From contig NZ_JAFBGL010000004.1 in NCBI RefSeq assembly GCF_016811075.1, positions 62,001 to 126,000 of the forward strand: 64,000 nucleotides of DNA, read 5' to 3'. Positions within the stretch are counted from its first letter, which is position 1. Each line of letters begins with the position of its first letter. Under the pieces are notes generated by a model. It saw nothing but the letters and a program-made list of their open reading frames with translations, had not been told where the DNA came from and did not search any database. The position numbers were made by a program, and so were the translations under genes. Positions 18,320-26,208 of the stretch are shown here, piece by piece. Source of the DNA: Oceaniferula flava. GTDB lineage: Bacteria > Verrucomicrobiota > Verrucomicrobiia > Verrucomicrobiales > Akkermansiaceae.

Positions 18320-19033
18320 ATGAACGAATTCCTCCAAGCCAGCCTGCTGGCCCTGCTCGCCGGCATCACCATTCCTCTGGGTGGGGTGCTGGCACGCTTC
18401 GAGCGCATTCGTCCGAACTGGCTGGAAACCGAGTTTCGGCACTCGGTGATCGCCTTCGGTGGAGGTGCCTTGATCGCTGCCGTAGCCCTGGTCTTGGCTC
18501 CTCACGGGATGGAGCAGTTTTCCGCCGGTCCAGCAGGGCTCTTGTTCATGACCGGTGGGGTGGTGATGATGCTGGTGGATCGCCAATTAAGCCAAAGCGG
18601 CACGCCGGTCTCGAACCTGATCGCGATGCTCGCCGACTACTTACCGGAAGCTCTCGCGCTGGGCTCGGTGATCAGCGGAGATAGCCAAGGCGCGATTCTG
18701 CTCGCCGCACTCATTGCCATGCAGAACCTGCCGGAAGGATTCAATGCCTACCGCGAAATGATCAGCGCACCGCGGCTCTCGTCCACGCGCATCCTGCTGA
18801 TCTTTGCGGCAGCCGCCTTGTTGGGACCTATGGCAGCACTGGTCGGGCTCGAATTTCTCACCCAGGCGCCCGCCGTGCTTGGCGGTATTTCACTCTTCTC
18901 ATCCGGGGCAATTCTCTACCTCGTATTTCAAGATGTGGCTCCTCAGGCGCAGTTGAAACGCCACTGGGGCCCCGCATTGGGCGCCGTCCTGGGATTTACC
19001 TTGGGGCTGGTCGGCGAGATGTTGACTTCCTAA
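18320..19033 (+). CDS. ZIP-family-like divalent metal transporter lacking the usual histidines
   Basis: A 237-residue integral membrane protein with about seven or eight helices, matching bacterial ZIP (SLC39-like) transporters in length and helix pattern. ZIP proteins carry metal-binding HNxxEG and HxxPEG motifs in helices 4 and 5. Here the equivalent places read ADYLPEALALG and MQNLPEGFN, so the Pro-Glu cores remain but both leading histidines are gone (Tyr and Gln neighbours instead). It may carry a different ion or be a diverged exporter; the direction of transport cannot be told. A GNAT gene starts 26 bases after it and may be co-transcribed. The family call rests on the PE motifs and topology. 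Confidence 0.65.
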   Translation: MNEFLQASLLALLAGITIPLGGVLARFERIRPNWLETEFRHSVIAFGGGALIAAVALVLAPHGMEQFSAGPAGLLFMTGGVVMMLVDRQLSQSGTPVSNLIAMLADYLPEALALGSVISGDSQGAILLAALIAMQNLPEGFNAYREMISAPRLSSTRILLIFAAAALLGPMAALVGLEFLTQAPAVLGGISLFSSGAILYLVFQDVAPQAQLKRHWGPALGAVLGFTLGLVGEMLTS

Positions 19034-19059
19034 GCAGGTTCTCTATTTCCAATCCATCC

Positions 19060-19509
19060 ATGCAGCCACCATCTTTCAGCCGTATTGATTTTGACTCCGA
19101 TGCCTACCGGGAAGAATGCCAGCTGCGCGATCGCGTGCTACGCCAGCCTCTGGGCCTCAGCCTATTTGACGAAGACCTCAGCGTCGAGGCCTCGCAGCTG
19201 CACTTTGGAGGTTTTGATGACTCGTCATCCTTGATCGCCTGCGTCATTGCCATGCCACTGTCCGAGACCGATGCCAAGATCCGCCAGATGGCCGTTGCGC
19301 CGGAGCACAGTCGCCAAGGTCACGGCTCAGCCTTACTGCGTGCCGTGGAGTATTTCCTGCATCATCGAGGATACAGGAACATCCACCTGCACGCCCGGGT
19401 CAGCGCACTGCCATTCTATCAGAAAGCCGGCTACCGCGAACATGGCAGCCCGTTCACCGAGGTCGGCCTGCCGCACCTCGCGATGAAGAAACGCCTGAGC
19501 CGCGCCTAG
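19060..19509 (+). CDS. GNAT family N-acetyltransferase
   Basis: A 149-residue single-domain GNAT protein. The acetyl-CoA-binding motif A is clear: IRQMAVAPEHSRQGHGSALL, with the RxxGxG/A-type loop. It is followed by the helix LRAVEYFLHHRG and the strand NIHLHARVSALPFYQKAGY, typical of the motif B region. It would transfer an acetyl group to an amine on a small molecule or protein in the cytoplasm. It resembles small ElaA/PhnO-like acetyltransferases. The substrate is unknown, and the neighbours (ZIP-like transporter upstream, sulfatase downstream) give no hint. Confidence 0.82.
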   Translation: MQPPSFSRIDFDSDAYREECQLRDRVLRQPLGLSLFDEDLSVEASQLHFGGFDDSSSLIACVIAMPLSETDAKIRQMAVAPEHSRQGHGSALLRAVEYFLHHRGYRNIHLHARVSALPFYQKAGYREHGSPFTEVGLPHLAMKKRLSRA

Positions 19510-19546
19510 TTTGGGGCGGTGCAGAAATTTGACCTCCGGCTGAAAA

Positions 19547-19574
19547 TTGACAGCCCTAGGCCTGCTGATAGGGT
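19547..19574 (+). promoter_or_regulatory. Candidate leaderless promoter of the third sulfatase
   Basis: A consensus TTGACA (19547-19552), a 16-base spacer and TAGGGT (19569-19574) lie six bases before GTG-ATG at 19581-19586. With a normal start distance the transcript would begin at or beside the start codon. Confidence 0.5.
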
Positions 19575-19580
19575 CGACGG

Positions 19581-20978
19581 GTGATGAATCGTCTCCTTCT
19601 CAGCCTCGCGGCCCTACTCGCCAACCTGGGCGCCACAAGCGCGGCCCCAGCGCCTAACGTCATCGTCTTTTTCATCGACGACCTCGGATGGTCCGACCTC
19701 GGCTGTTATGGATCGACCTTCTACGAAACTCCGAACCTCGACCGGCTGGCCAGCTCCGGTGTCCGTTTCACCCATTCCTACTCGGCAAACCCCGTCTGCT
19801 CGCCAACCCGTGCGGCCGCGATGACGGGTAAAGCACCACAGCGCGTGGGCATCACTCAGTGGATTCCCCAGCCATCGGATGTCACCTTACCCAAGGAAGA
19901 AACCACCTTGGGAGAGGCCTTTCGTGAGGCAGGCTACGCGACGGGTTACACCGGCAAGTGGCACCTCGGTGAGAAAGACGACCAGCTTCCGAACTCCCAC
20001 GGTTTCACATGGATGAAAGCAACCAACCGCGCCGGACAACCAGCCAGCTACTTCTACCCCTACGCCAAGAAAAACAAACGCGGCAGCTACTGGAACGTGC
20101 CGGATCTCTCCAGCGGAGAACCAAGCGACTACCTCAGCGATGCGCTCACCGATCAGGCGATCCATTTCATCGATCGCCACCAAGCCCAGCCCTTCTTCCT
20201 GTACCTCGCCCACTACGCCGTGCACACCCCCATCCAAGCGCCCAAGTCCCTGGTGGCAAAGTATCAGAAAAAACGACATCAACGGTATGGCGACAGCCCC
20301 ACACCCACCGTGCCGGGACCTCATGAAACGGTCTCCCGCGGTCGTCAAGACCACCCCGCTTACGCCGCCATGATCGAAAACTTGGACCGCAATATCGGCA
20401 GGGTGTTAGATCGGGTGAAGCAACTCGGACTGGAAGAAAACACCATCATCGTCTTCACCTCGGACAACGGCGGCCACTGCCATCTGAAGAACAGCCCGGG
20501 GGTCACCAGCAATCTCCCCTTACGCTCCGGCAAGGGCTGGACCTACGAAGGCGGAATCCGCATCCCCACCATCATTGCCTGGCCGGGGAAAATCGCACCC
20601 GCCACCTCGCAGGTCCCCAGCATCACCATGGACCTTTTCCCTACCTTGTTAGAACTCAGCGGTCAGCCGCTTTTGCCGGAACAGCACCTCGACGGTCGAT
20701 CTCTGGTGTCCGCCCTCGACGGTCAGCCGAAGGCAGCGCTGAAAAGTCGAGCCCTTTACTGGACCTATCCTCACGCGCACGGATCGGGCCACCAGCCGTC
20801 CCACGCCATCCAAAAAGACGGTTGGAAACTGATCCACTTCGACGCCGACCAGAGCGATGCCCTCTATCACCTTGAGCGTGATATCAGAGAACAGCACGAC
20901 CTCGCTGGCAAGCATCCGGAAAAAGTCCAAGCGCTACGCGAGGAGCTGATGGACTGGATCAAAAAGACCACACCCTGA
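19581..20978 (+). CDS. Secreted sulfatase (arylsulfatase A-like)
   Basis: A 465-residue sulfatase with a signal peptide (about 1-22). The metal-binding Asp pair lies in FFIDDLGWSDLGCYG, the formylglycine motif is C73-S-P-T-R77, and GKWHLGEKD and FTSDNGGH complete the active site. GTG at 19581 and ATG at 19584 are adjacent possible starts; the GTG fits a leaderless transcript and the ATG is equally plausible. It resembles sulfatases acting on sulfated polysaccharides, but the substrate cannot be assigned. It converges on a DUF3472-type secreted protein, whose stop lies 24 bases away. Confidence 0.92.
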   Translation: MMNRLLLSLAALLANLGATSAAPAPNVIVFFIDDLGWSDLGCYGSTFYETPNLDRLASSGVRFTHSYSANPVCSPTRAAAMTGKAPQRVGITQWIPQPSDVTLPKEETTLGEAFREAGYATGYTGKWHLGEKDDQLPNSHGFTWMKATNRAGQPASYFYPYAKKNKRGSYWNVPDLSSGEPSDYLSDALTDQAIHFIDRHQAQPFFLYLAHYAVHTPIQAPKSLVAKYQKKRHQRYGDSPTPTVPGPHETVSRGRQDHPAYAAMIENLDRNIGRVLDRVKQLGLEENTIIVFTSDNGGHCHLKNSPGVTSNLPLRSGKGWTYEGGIRIPTIIAWPGKIAPATSQVPSITMDLFPTLLELSGQPLLPEQHLDGRSLVSALDGQPKAALKSRALYWTYPHAHGSGHQPSHAIQKDGWKLIHFDADQSDALYHLERDIREQHDLAGKHPEKVQALREELMDWIKKTTP

Positions 20979-21001
20979 GGTTCCGGAAGGTTCCCAAGCT
21001 G

Positions 21002-22822
21002 TCACTCGGTGGTGAAGTGGCTCGAGTGCTCGTCCCAACTTTTCCCATCGTCGTGGCTGACAAAGACGCGGTAAAAATACTGTGTTTTCGGCTTCAAGCC
21101 ACTGAGCTGAAAATCCACCACCGCCTCAGCCACCGCCAGCTCGGCCGTGTGCGATTGCCAAGTCCGCTCCTCGCTGAAGATTTCCTTTTGCGCCGCAGAC
21201 CCGCTCTGAGCCACGTTCGCTAGGAAGGTGATGCAGTCCTTGGTGCCGTAGTAGAGCACCGCTTTGGCATTGGGACCACTCTTCACGATGGGGTAGTGCA
21301 CGGTCGCTGATGTTTCCCCCAGCGCCGTGACCTTCGGCGTGCCGAATTCCACAGGCAGGTGAAACAACTCCGCGGTCTTCTCCGGGCTCATGTAGGCGGG
21401 GCGTTCTGAATCTGCATCCTCTTTGCCGTAGGCCGCCTGATGCTGCTGCAGCGGCAGGAAATTTTCCATCCCTCCAGTGGCGGTGGCGACCCAACCCTTG
21501 GACGCGTAATCATCGGCGTAGTAGTTTTGTTCCGAATCCAGGCCGGGGTCTTCTCCTGCGGCAATCGCGGCCTTCGCCATTTCCAGCCCCCGCAGGGCCT
21601 TCGCCGATGGTTTCGCAATTTCTGCGCGGTGCCATTTCTGATCACTGCCGTAAAACCAGCCCCGACGCTTAATGACCCGCTTGATATCGCCGCTGCGCTC
21701 ACGCTGCGGTGGCCCGGGGACTTCGCAAAAAGATCCGGTGCTGCGGAGTTCGCCGCTGCCCTTTTTGTTAGCCACTTTTTGACCCGACCCGTAGAGCCGC
21801 CAGAGCTGCTGGCTTTCATCGTAAAAATACGCATAGTAGGTGGTCACTCCGTTGCGCGTCTCCGTGCGCATCGCTTGGATCAAACGACCGGCGCCATCCG
21901 GATACGCCACCGCATTGCGGAATTTCAATCCGGTCCCCTCATGGCCAAAACTGCTGTAGACGGCATCGCTGATCCCCGTGCCGATCAAGCGTGGCATTTG
22001 CTCCACCGGCGGTGTCTTGGCATTGCCCCGCATACTCACCGCCCACATAGAAAAGTTGAACCCCGCGCCCTCGTTCACCTTGCCCTCGGCATTGAACACC
22101 GTGCCGTAGTAACCAAAGGGGGTGGTGATCGGGGAGTAGCTGGAGGACTGGCTGACGCTCACGCTTTCAAAAAGCCACATCTTCGGTTCAGGGCACTGGT
22201 CCGGAGCTTGGAAGCGCAAATGAGCTGCCGCGGGTCGCCAGCGGGCGCGCAGTAGCTTGGCCTGCTGCACCGCGGCTCCCTTCAACTGGATTCTGTGAAT
22301 TTTGCTCAGCTTCGCCGGCGCCTGCTCCGAGCAATCGATCGCCACCGTCACCTTACCAGCCTCAGCCACATCAAACCGCAGCCCTTGATCTTGCGCTTTC
22401 CTGCCGTCACTGCTGTTGGTTTTCAACCTTTGCACCTGATCGCCCACACGGATGGTCCACTCGGTCCCCCGCTCCGCCTCAGGAACCGTCATCAGGAAAC
22501 GCAGCTGCACTGTGCCGGGTTTCGGCAACCAGAGGTGCCAGCGCGCGGAGCCATGATCGGCCGAGCCTTTCCGTAAATGATCAAAGGTCGCCCTGATCAT
22601 CCCCTGATCCTCCGGGTCCGCCGGGCCCATGCCACCCGCTTGAAAACAGCGATCGAAAAAGCCATTGGTCGCATTGAGCTCAATCACCCCGTCTTCAGCC
22701 TCCTGTCCATAGTAGTAGGCGCGATCCTCCTGCGGCAGAACGTTGAGGAATTTGATCGGCGCACCGAGCAGGCTACCGACCGCACAACCTCCCATGATTA
22801 TGGCAACAACAGAGCTTTTCAT
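21002..22822 (-). CDS. Secreted DUF3472-like protein with C-terminal fibronectin-III-like domain
   Basis: A 606-residue exported protein with a signal peptide (about 1-21). Residues about 25-190 look like a beta-sandwich of carbohydrate-binding type. The middle (about 195-400) resembles DUF3472, with stretches such as YSPITTPFGYYGTVFN and FSMWAVSMRG. The C-terminus (about 500-600) is a fibronectin-type-III-like or purple-phosphatase-like beta domain, with TVHYPIVKSGPNAKAVLYYG and LKPKTQYFYRVF. No catalytic motif is recognised. It lies between two sulfatases on the opposite strand, so a part in binding or processing a sulfated glycan is possible but only inferred. The DUF assignment is from memory of the family pattern. 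Confidence 0.6.
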   Translation of the reverse strand: MKSSVVAIIMGGCAVGSLLGAPIKFLNVLPQEDRAYYYGQEAEDGVIELNATNGFFDRCFQAGGMGPADPEDQGMIRATFDHLRKGSADHGSARWHLWLPKPGTVQLRFLMTVPEAERGTEWTIRVGDQVQRLKTNSSDGRKAQDQGLRFDVAEAGKVTVAIDCSEQAPAKLSKIHRIQLKGAAVQQAKLLRARWRPAAAHLRFQAPDQCPEPKMWLFESVSVSQSSSYSPITTPFGYYGTVFNAEGKVNEGAGFNFSMWAVSMRGNAKTPPVEQMPRLIGTGISDAVYSSFGHEGTGLKFRNAVAYPDGAGRLIQAMRTETRNGVTTYYAYFYDESQQLWRLYGSGQKVANKKGSGELRSTGSFCEVPGPPQRERSGDIKRVIKRRGWFYGSDQKWHRAEIAKPSAKALRGLEMAKAAIAAGEDPGLDSEQNYYADDYASKGWVATATGGMENFLPLQQHQAAYGKEDADSERPAYMSPEKTAELFHLPVEFGTPKVTALGETSATVHYPIVKSGPNAKAVLYYGTKDCITFLANVAQSGSAAQKEIFSEERTWQSHTAELAVAEAVVDFQLSGLKPKTQYFYRVFVSHDDGKSWDEHSSHFTTE

Positions 22823-22904
22823 CGCTCCACTTAGGACGATATCCTGTCATCCGACCACGCCAAAGTAAGATCCCAGCCCCCCAGCCGTAATTACACCCAC
22901 GTTT

Positions 22905-24449
22905 ATGAAAAAAGCCACCCGCCTCTCTCTCTTAGCCACTCTGCTCGCGTCCACCAGCCTGCTGGCGGACAAGCCTAACATCATCTTCATCCTCGCCGAT
23001 GACATGGGCGTGGGTGATGTCTCGCACAACGGAGGCAAAGCGGCCACGCCCGGTCTCGATCGCATGGCCGAGGAGGGCATGCGTTTCACCGATGCCCACA
23101 GCACCTCCGCCGTCTGTTCCCCCACCCGCTACGGCATCCTCACCGGTCGTTACAACTGGAGATCCTTCCTGAAAAAGGCGGTCATCATGGAGCCTTCGAA
23201 ACGCGGTGCGATGATCAAACCGCACACCGAAACCGTCGCCGGATTTCTCAAAGACAACGGTTACCACACCGCCCTGATCGGAAAATGGCACCTCGGCCTC
23301 GATTGGAAGTATCTCGACAAGGCGCGCAAACCCAAGGTCATGGGGAAACACAAAAAGGCAGGCAAAGGCTGGGACATCGACTTCAGCCAAAAAGTCGGCG
23401 GCGGCCCGAACTCCGTCGGGTTTGATTACTCGTTCTACATTGCCGGCTCACTCGATATGGCCCCCTACGTGTATCTGAAAAACGATCTCGCCACCAGCAT
23501 CCCCACCCATGTCAAAGCCTTCAACCGCCCCGGCCCGGGCGCCGCTGACTTCGAGGCCGTGACCTGCCTTGAAGACTTTGCCCGCGAGTCTGTGAACTAC
23601 ATCAAAGAGCGCGCCAAGACTAAGCAGCCGTTCTTCCTCTACCTGCCACTGACCAGCCCCCACACCCCCATCGTTCCTTCCAAAAAGTGGAAAGGCAAAT
23701 CCTCCCTCGGCCAATACGGCGACTTCCTGATGGAGACCGATTGGGTCGTGGGCGAAGTCCTGAAAGCGCTCGATGCTAACAAGATCGCCGACAACACTAT
23801 GGTCATCTTCACCACCGACAATGGCTGTTCACCTCGAGCTGAAATCCCCAAGCTGCACGCTAAGGGTCACAAACCTAACGGCGATTACCGAGGCCACAAA
23901 GCAGACATCTACGAGGGTGGCCACCGCGTGCCATTCATCGTCCGCTGGCCGGGCAAAGCCGCCGCCGGCAGCATCACCGATCGCACCATCACCTCGGCCG
24001 ATTTCTTCGCGACCGTGGCCGATGCCATCGATACGAAAGTCTCCGAGAGCAGTGCCGTGGATTCCTTTTCCTTCCTCCCCACTCTCACCGGCAAGGAGCA
24101 GGAAGCGCGCCCGTTCACCATCCATCACTCGATCAGCGGTGACTTTGCCATCCGCCAAGGGAAATGGAAACTCGCCCTCTGCCCCGGATCTGGTGGCTGG
24201 TCCGCGCCGCGTGGCAAACAAATCCCGGCCGATGCCCCACCGGTGCAGCTCTATGACCTCGACGCCGATCCCTCGGAACAAAACAACGTCGCCACCAAAC
24301 ACCCGGAAAAAGTGACCACCCTCATCAAGCTGGTCAATCAGGCCATCACCAACGGTCGCACCACCCCCGGACCGAAGCAGGAAAACGATGGCCCGGTGCC
24401 GCCGTTTAAGAAAAAGCTCATCGAGCAATACCCTGCCGCTAAGCGTTAG
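22905..24449 (+). CDS. Secreted sulfatase (arylsulfatase family)
   Basis: A 514-residue sulfatase with a signal peptide (about 1-21). The Asp pair sits in IIFILADDMGVGD, the formylglycine motif is C71-S-P-T-R75 within SAVCSPTRYGILTGR, and GKWHLGLDW, TTDNGCSPRAE and YEGGHRVPFIVRWPG complete the site. The segment after TDNG, with an Arg/His-rich loop ahead of YEGG, resembles arylsulfatases acting on galactosamine or N-acetylgalactosamine sulfates, but I cannot fix the substrate. It is divergent from the DUF3472-like gene (82 bases apart) and convergent with the C25 peptidase gene. Confidence 0.92.
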   Translation: MKKATRLSLLATLLASTSLLADKPNIIFILADDMGVGDVSHNGGKAATPGLDRMAEEGMRFTDAHSTSAVCSPTRYGILTGRYNWRSFLKKAVIMEPSKRGAMIKPHTETVAGFLKDNGYHTALIGKWHLGLDWKYLDKARKPKVMGKHKKAGKGWDIDFSQKVGGGPNSVGFDYSFYIAGSLDMAPYVYLKNDLATSIPTHVKAFNRPGPGAADFEAVTCLEDFARESVNYIKERAKTKQPFFLYLPLTSPHTPIVPSKKWKGKSSLGQYGDFLMETDWVVGEVLKALDANKIADNTMVIFTTDNGCSPRAEIPKLHAKGHKPNGDYRGHKADIYEGGHRVPFIVRWPGKAAAGSITDRTITSADFFATVADAIDTKVSESSAVDSFSFLPTLTGKEQEARPFTIHHSISGDFAIRQGKWKLALCPGSGGWSAPRGKQIPADAPPVQLYDLDADPSEQNNVATKHPEKVTTLIKLVNQAITNGRTTPGPKQENDGPVPPFKKKLIEQYPAAKR

Positions 24450-24474
24450 ATGACATCAAACAACCCTGAGCCAG

Positions 24475-25758
24475 CTACTTGGACTCAGGGTGCACCGCGA
24501 TGGTTGGATCGCCTAACAAATTCAACTCAGCCAGGCACATGTGAAAGTTAGCCGACTTCACCGCGCGCTCTGACAGCGCCGCCTTGGTCCGCATCAGCGC
24601 CTCGCCGGTGCTGAGCTTCTGCTTGATTCCTTTTTCCCAGAAAAGGGTCATTGTCTCCGTGGTTCCGTCCATTTTCCCTTGGCGCACCATCAAGGGGAAA
24701 TCTTCTTTCGGGTTGAGAAAGTGCGGTTTGCCTTCGCGACACGGAGCCACGATGGCGATCGCTCCCGCCTTGGGCATGCGCAGCATGGATTCACTGATGC
24801 AGGGGTCTTTGGCCGCATCATAATGACCGGTGAAACACGATACCGTGGTGATCACCGGATAGGCGTCTTGGTTGGTCAGGCGGTCCACGTGCTGCTTGCT
24901 GAATTTCTGATGTCCTTCTAACACCCAGCAGTCGATCAAGCCGTGCCCATGGAAATGGAACTTGCCGGTTTTCTTGGCGTTGATCATCGCGATCCAATTG
25001 CTCGGATCGATTTCAAAGTCGCCCGGACGTTCCTTGTCCCAAGGCGTCTTGTTGGCGAAATAGCGCGACATGTTACCGTTAGGAAGCGCGCTGGAAACGT
25101 GGTCGTCCCAACTGCGGCGCACCTTGGCGTAGGCTCCTTGAACCGTGCAGGTGTAGACCATGGTCTCGGCGAACTTCCCGGCAGGATACTTGGATTCATA
25201 GCTGATCACCTTGTCGGTGTATGCCGCCACATCCGCGGCGGTCCGCACCGGAATACGCCCCAGCCCCACGCTGCCGTCAGGGTAGCTGATCGCCTCGCGG
25301 TCGTCTTGAAACTCACCGTAAACCCCATCGCCATCGGCATCCCAATTCGTGGTTGATAGATAGTAAATGTCCGTGGGGATGTCGGTGGATTTGCCCCACA
25401 TCGTCCGATGCACGGTGTCCCTATCCGGCACCACGCCCTTACCGCCCGGCAAACTATCGCCCCCGAGAATCACCCAGCGGGTGCCCTGATGATCGATGTG
25501 ATCACGCACACACAGTCGGATTTTTTCCTGTAAATCGACACCCTGATACGTAGTCGCTATCTCAGCGGTGGTCACTACCTTGGTCGGCTTTTCCCGCTTC
25601 GCTTTCCAAGCCGAAAACGGCCCCCATGCTGGAGCCAGCTCCTCGGAGGTAATCAAGAGCACCGTAGATTCCGGCGGAGCCTCCTTCGCCTCTTCAGCCA
25701 GGCAGGAAAGAGGCCAGGCCACTGCCAACAGGGCGGAGTATAAAATGGTAGCGTTCAC
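24475..25758 (-). CDS. Gingipain-like cysteine peptidase (family C25)
   Basis: An exported protein of about 427 residues with a signal peptide (about 1-21). Features of peptidase family C25 are in order: an N-terminal subdomain with WVILGGDS, DADGDGVYGEFQDD (a likely Ca-binding loop), VGLGRIPVRT, then the catalytic histidine region GKFHFHGHG at about 267-273 and the catalytic cysteine in TTVSCFTGHYD at about 308. It lacks the Ig-like and adhesin domains of Porphyromonas gingipains and any type IX sorting tail, so it is a minimal catalytic form. GTG at 25758 and TTG at 25761 are both possible starts. Probably a secreted or periplasmic endopeptidase. Confidence 0.78.
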   Translation of the reverse strand: MNATILYSALLAVAWPLSCLAEEAKEAPPESTVLLITSEELAPAWGPFSAWKAKREKPTKVVTTAEIATTYQGVDLQEKIRLCVRDHIDHQGTRWVILGGDSLPGGKGVVPDRDTVHRTMWGKSTDIPTDIYYLSTTNWDADGDGVYGEFQDDREAISYPDGSVGLGRIPVRTAADVAAYTDKVISYESKYPAGKFAETMVYTCTVQGAYAKVRRSWDDHVSSALPNGNMSRYFANKTPWDKERPGDFEIDPSNWIAMINAKKTGKFHFHGHGLIDCWVLEGHQKFSKQHVDRLTNQDAYPVITTVSCFTGHYDAAKDPCISESMLRMPKAGAIAIVAPCREGKPHFLNPKEDFPLMVRQGKMDGTTETMTLFWEKGIKQKLSTGEALMRTKAALSERAVKSANFHMCLAELNLLGDPTIAVHPESK

Positions 25759-25795
25759 CAACTAAAAGCGATCCGGCACCACGCTTTTGTGCGGC

Positions 25796-25839
25796 AAAAA
25801 AATACCTGAAGCAAAGTCGCAGCGCGCTTCACTTCAGGT
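25796..25839 (-). terminator. Rho-independent terminator after the Dabb gene
   Basis: On the minus strand an 8-bp stem (ACCTGAAG with CTTCAGGT, bases 25839-25832 and 25811-25804) is followed by a run of seven T (25802-25796). It ends the RND efflux/Dabb transcription unit before the C25 peptidase gene. Confidence 0.75.
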
Positions 25840-25860
25840 AGGAGTTTGTTGAATGCGAAA

Positions 25861-26160
25861 CTATGCCACATCCATCACCTTGGCACTCGCCCAGAGGTCT
25901 TTGAACTTGTCGACGAAGACATGATGCTCGGCGTGGTCTTGGTAGATGTTGTGCTGCTCTATGCTGTCGAATTTCAGCGACAGCGCGTAGTCGAAGCTCT
26001 TGTCGGTCACCGGGCGCTCGGGGGTCGCCGCCGACTTGCCCCAGATTCCGGAGGCAATGTTCTCAATTTTCAACAGCTCGGTCATTCCCTGCTCAAAGGC
26101 AGCGCGATCGGCGTCGTTTTGGTTCTCTTCTTTCAGCCAGAAATATACGTGATGTTCCAT
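25861..26160 (-). CDS. Dabb (stress-responsive A/B barrel) family protein
   Basis: A 99-residue protein of the dimeric alpha/beta-barrel (Dabb) family. Typical features are the opening MEHHVYFWLKEEN, the middle RPVTDKSFDYALSLKFDS, and the ending YQDHAEHHVFVDKFKDLW. The ATG at 26160 is chosen over an upstream in-frame GTG-type extension because the family starts directly with the first strand. Members are small cytoplasmic dimers, some of them enzymes such as olivetolic acid cyclase; the role here is unknown. It lies 49 bases after the RND pump gene and probably shares its transcript, ending at the terminator just downstream. Confidence 0.82.
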   Translation of the reverse strand: MEHHVYFWLKEENQNDADRAAFEQGMTELLKIENIASGIWGKSAATPERPVTDKSFDYALSLKFDSIEQHNIYQDHAEHHVFVDKFKDLWASAKVMDVA

Positions 26161-26208
26161 GGCGGCAGCTTTGCGCCTCACCCACATTTTGCCAAGCGCG
26201 AAAACGAC

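Noticed and set aside
24463..24491. An 8-bp hairpin (ACCCTGAG/CTCAGGGT) between the convergent sulfatase and C25 peptidase genes.
   Set aside because: There is no T-run on either strand, the loop is 13 bases and the right arm is inside the peptidase coding sequence, so it is not called as a terminator.
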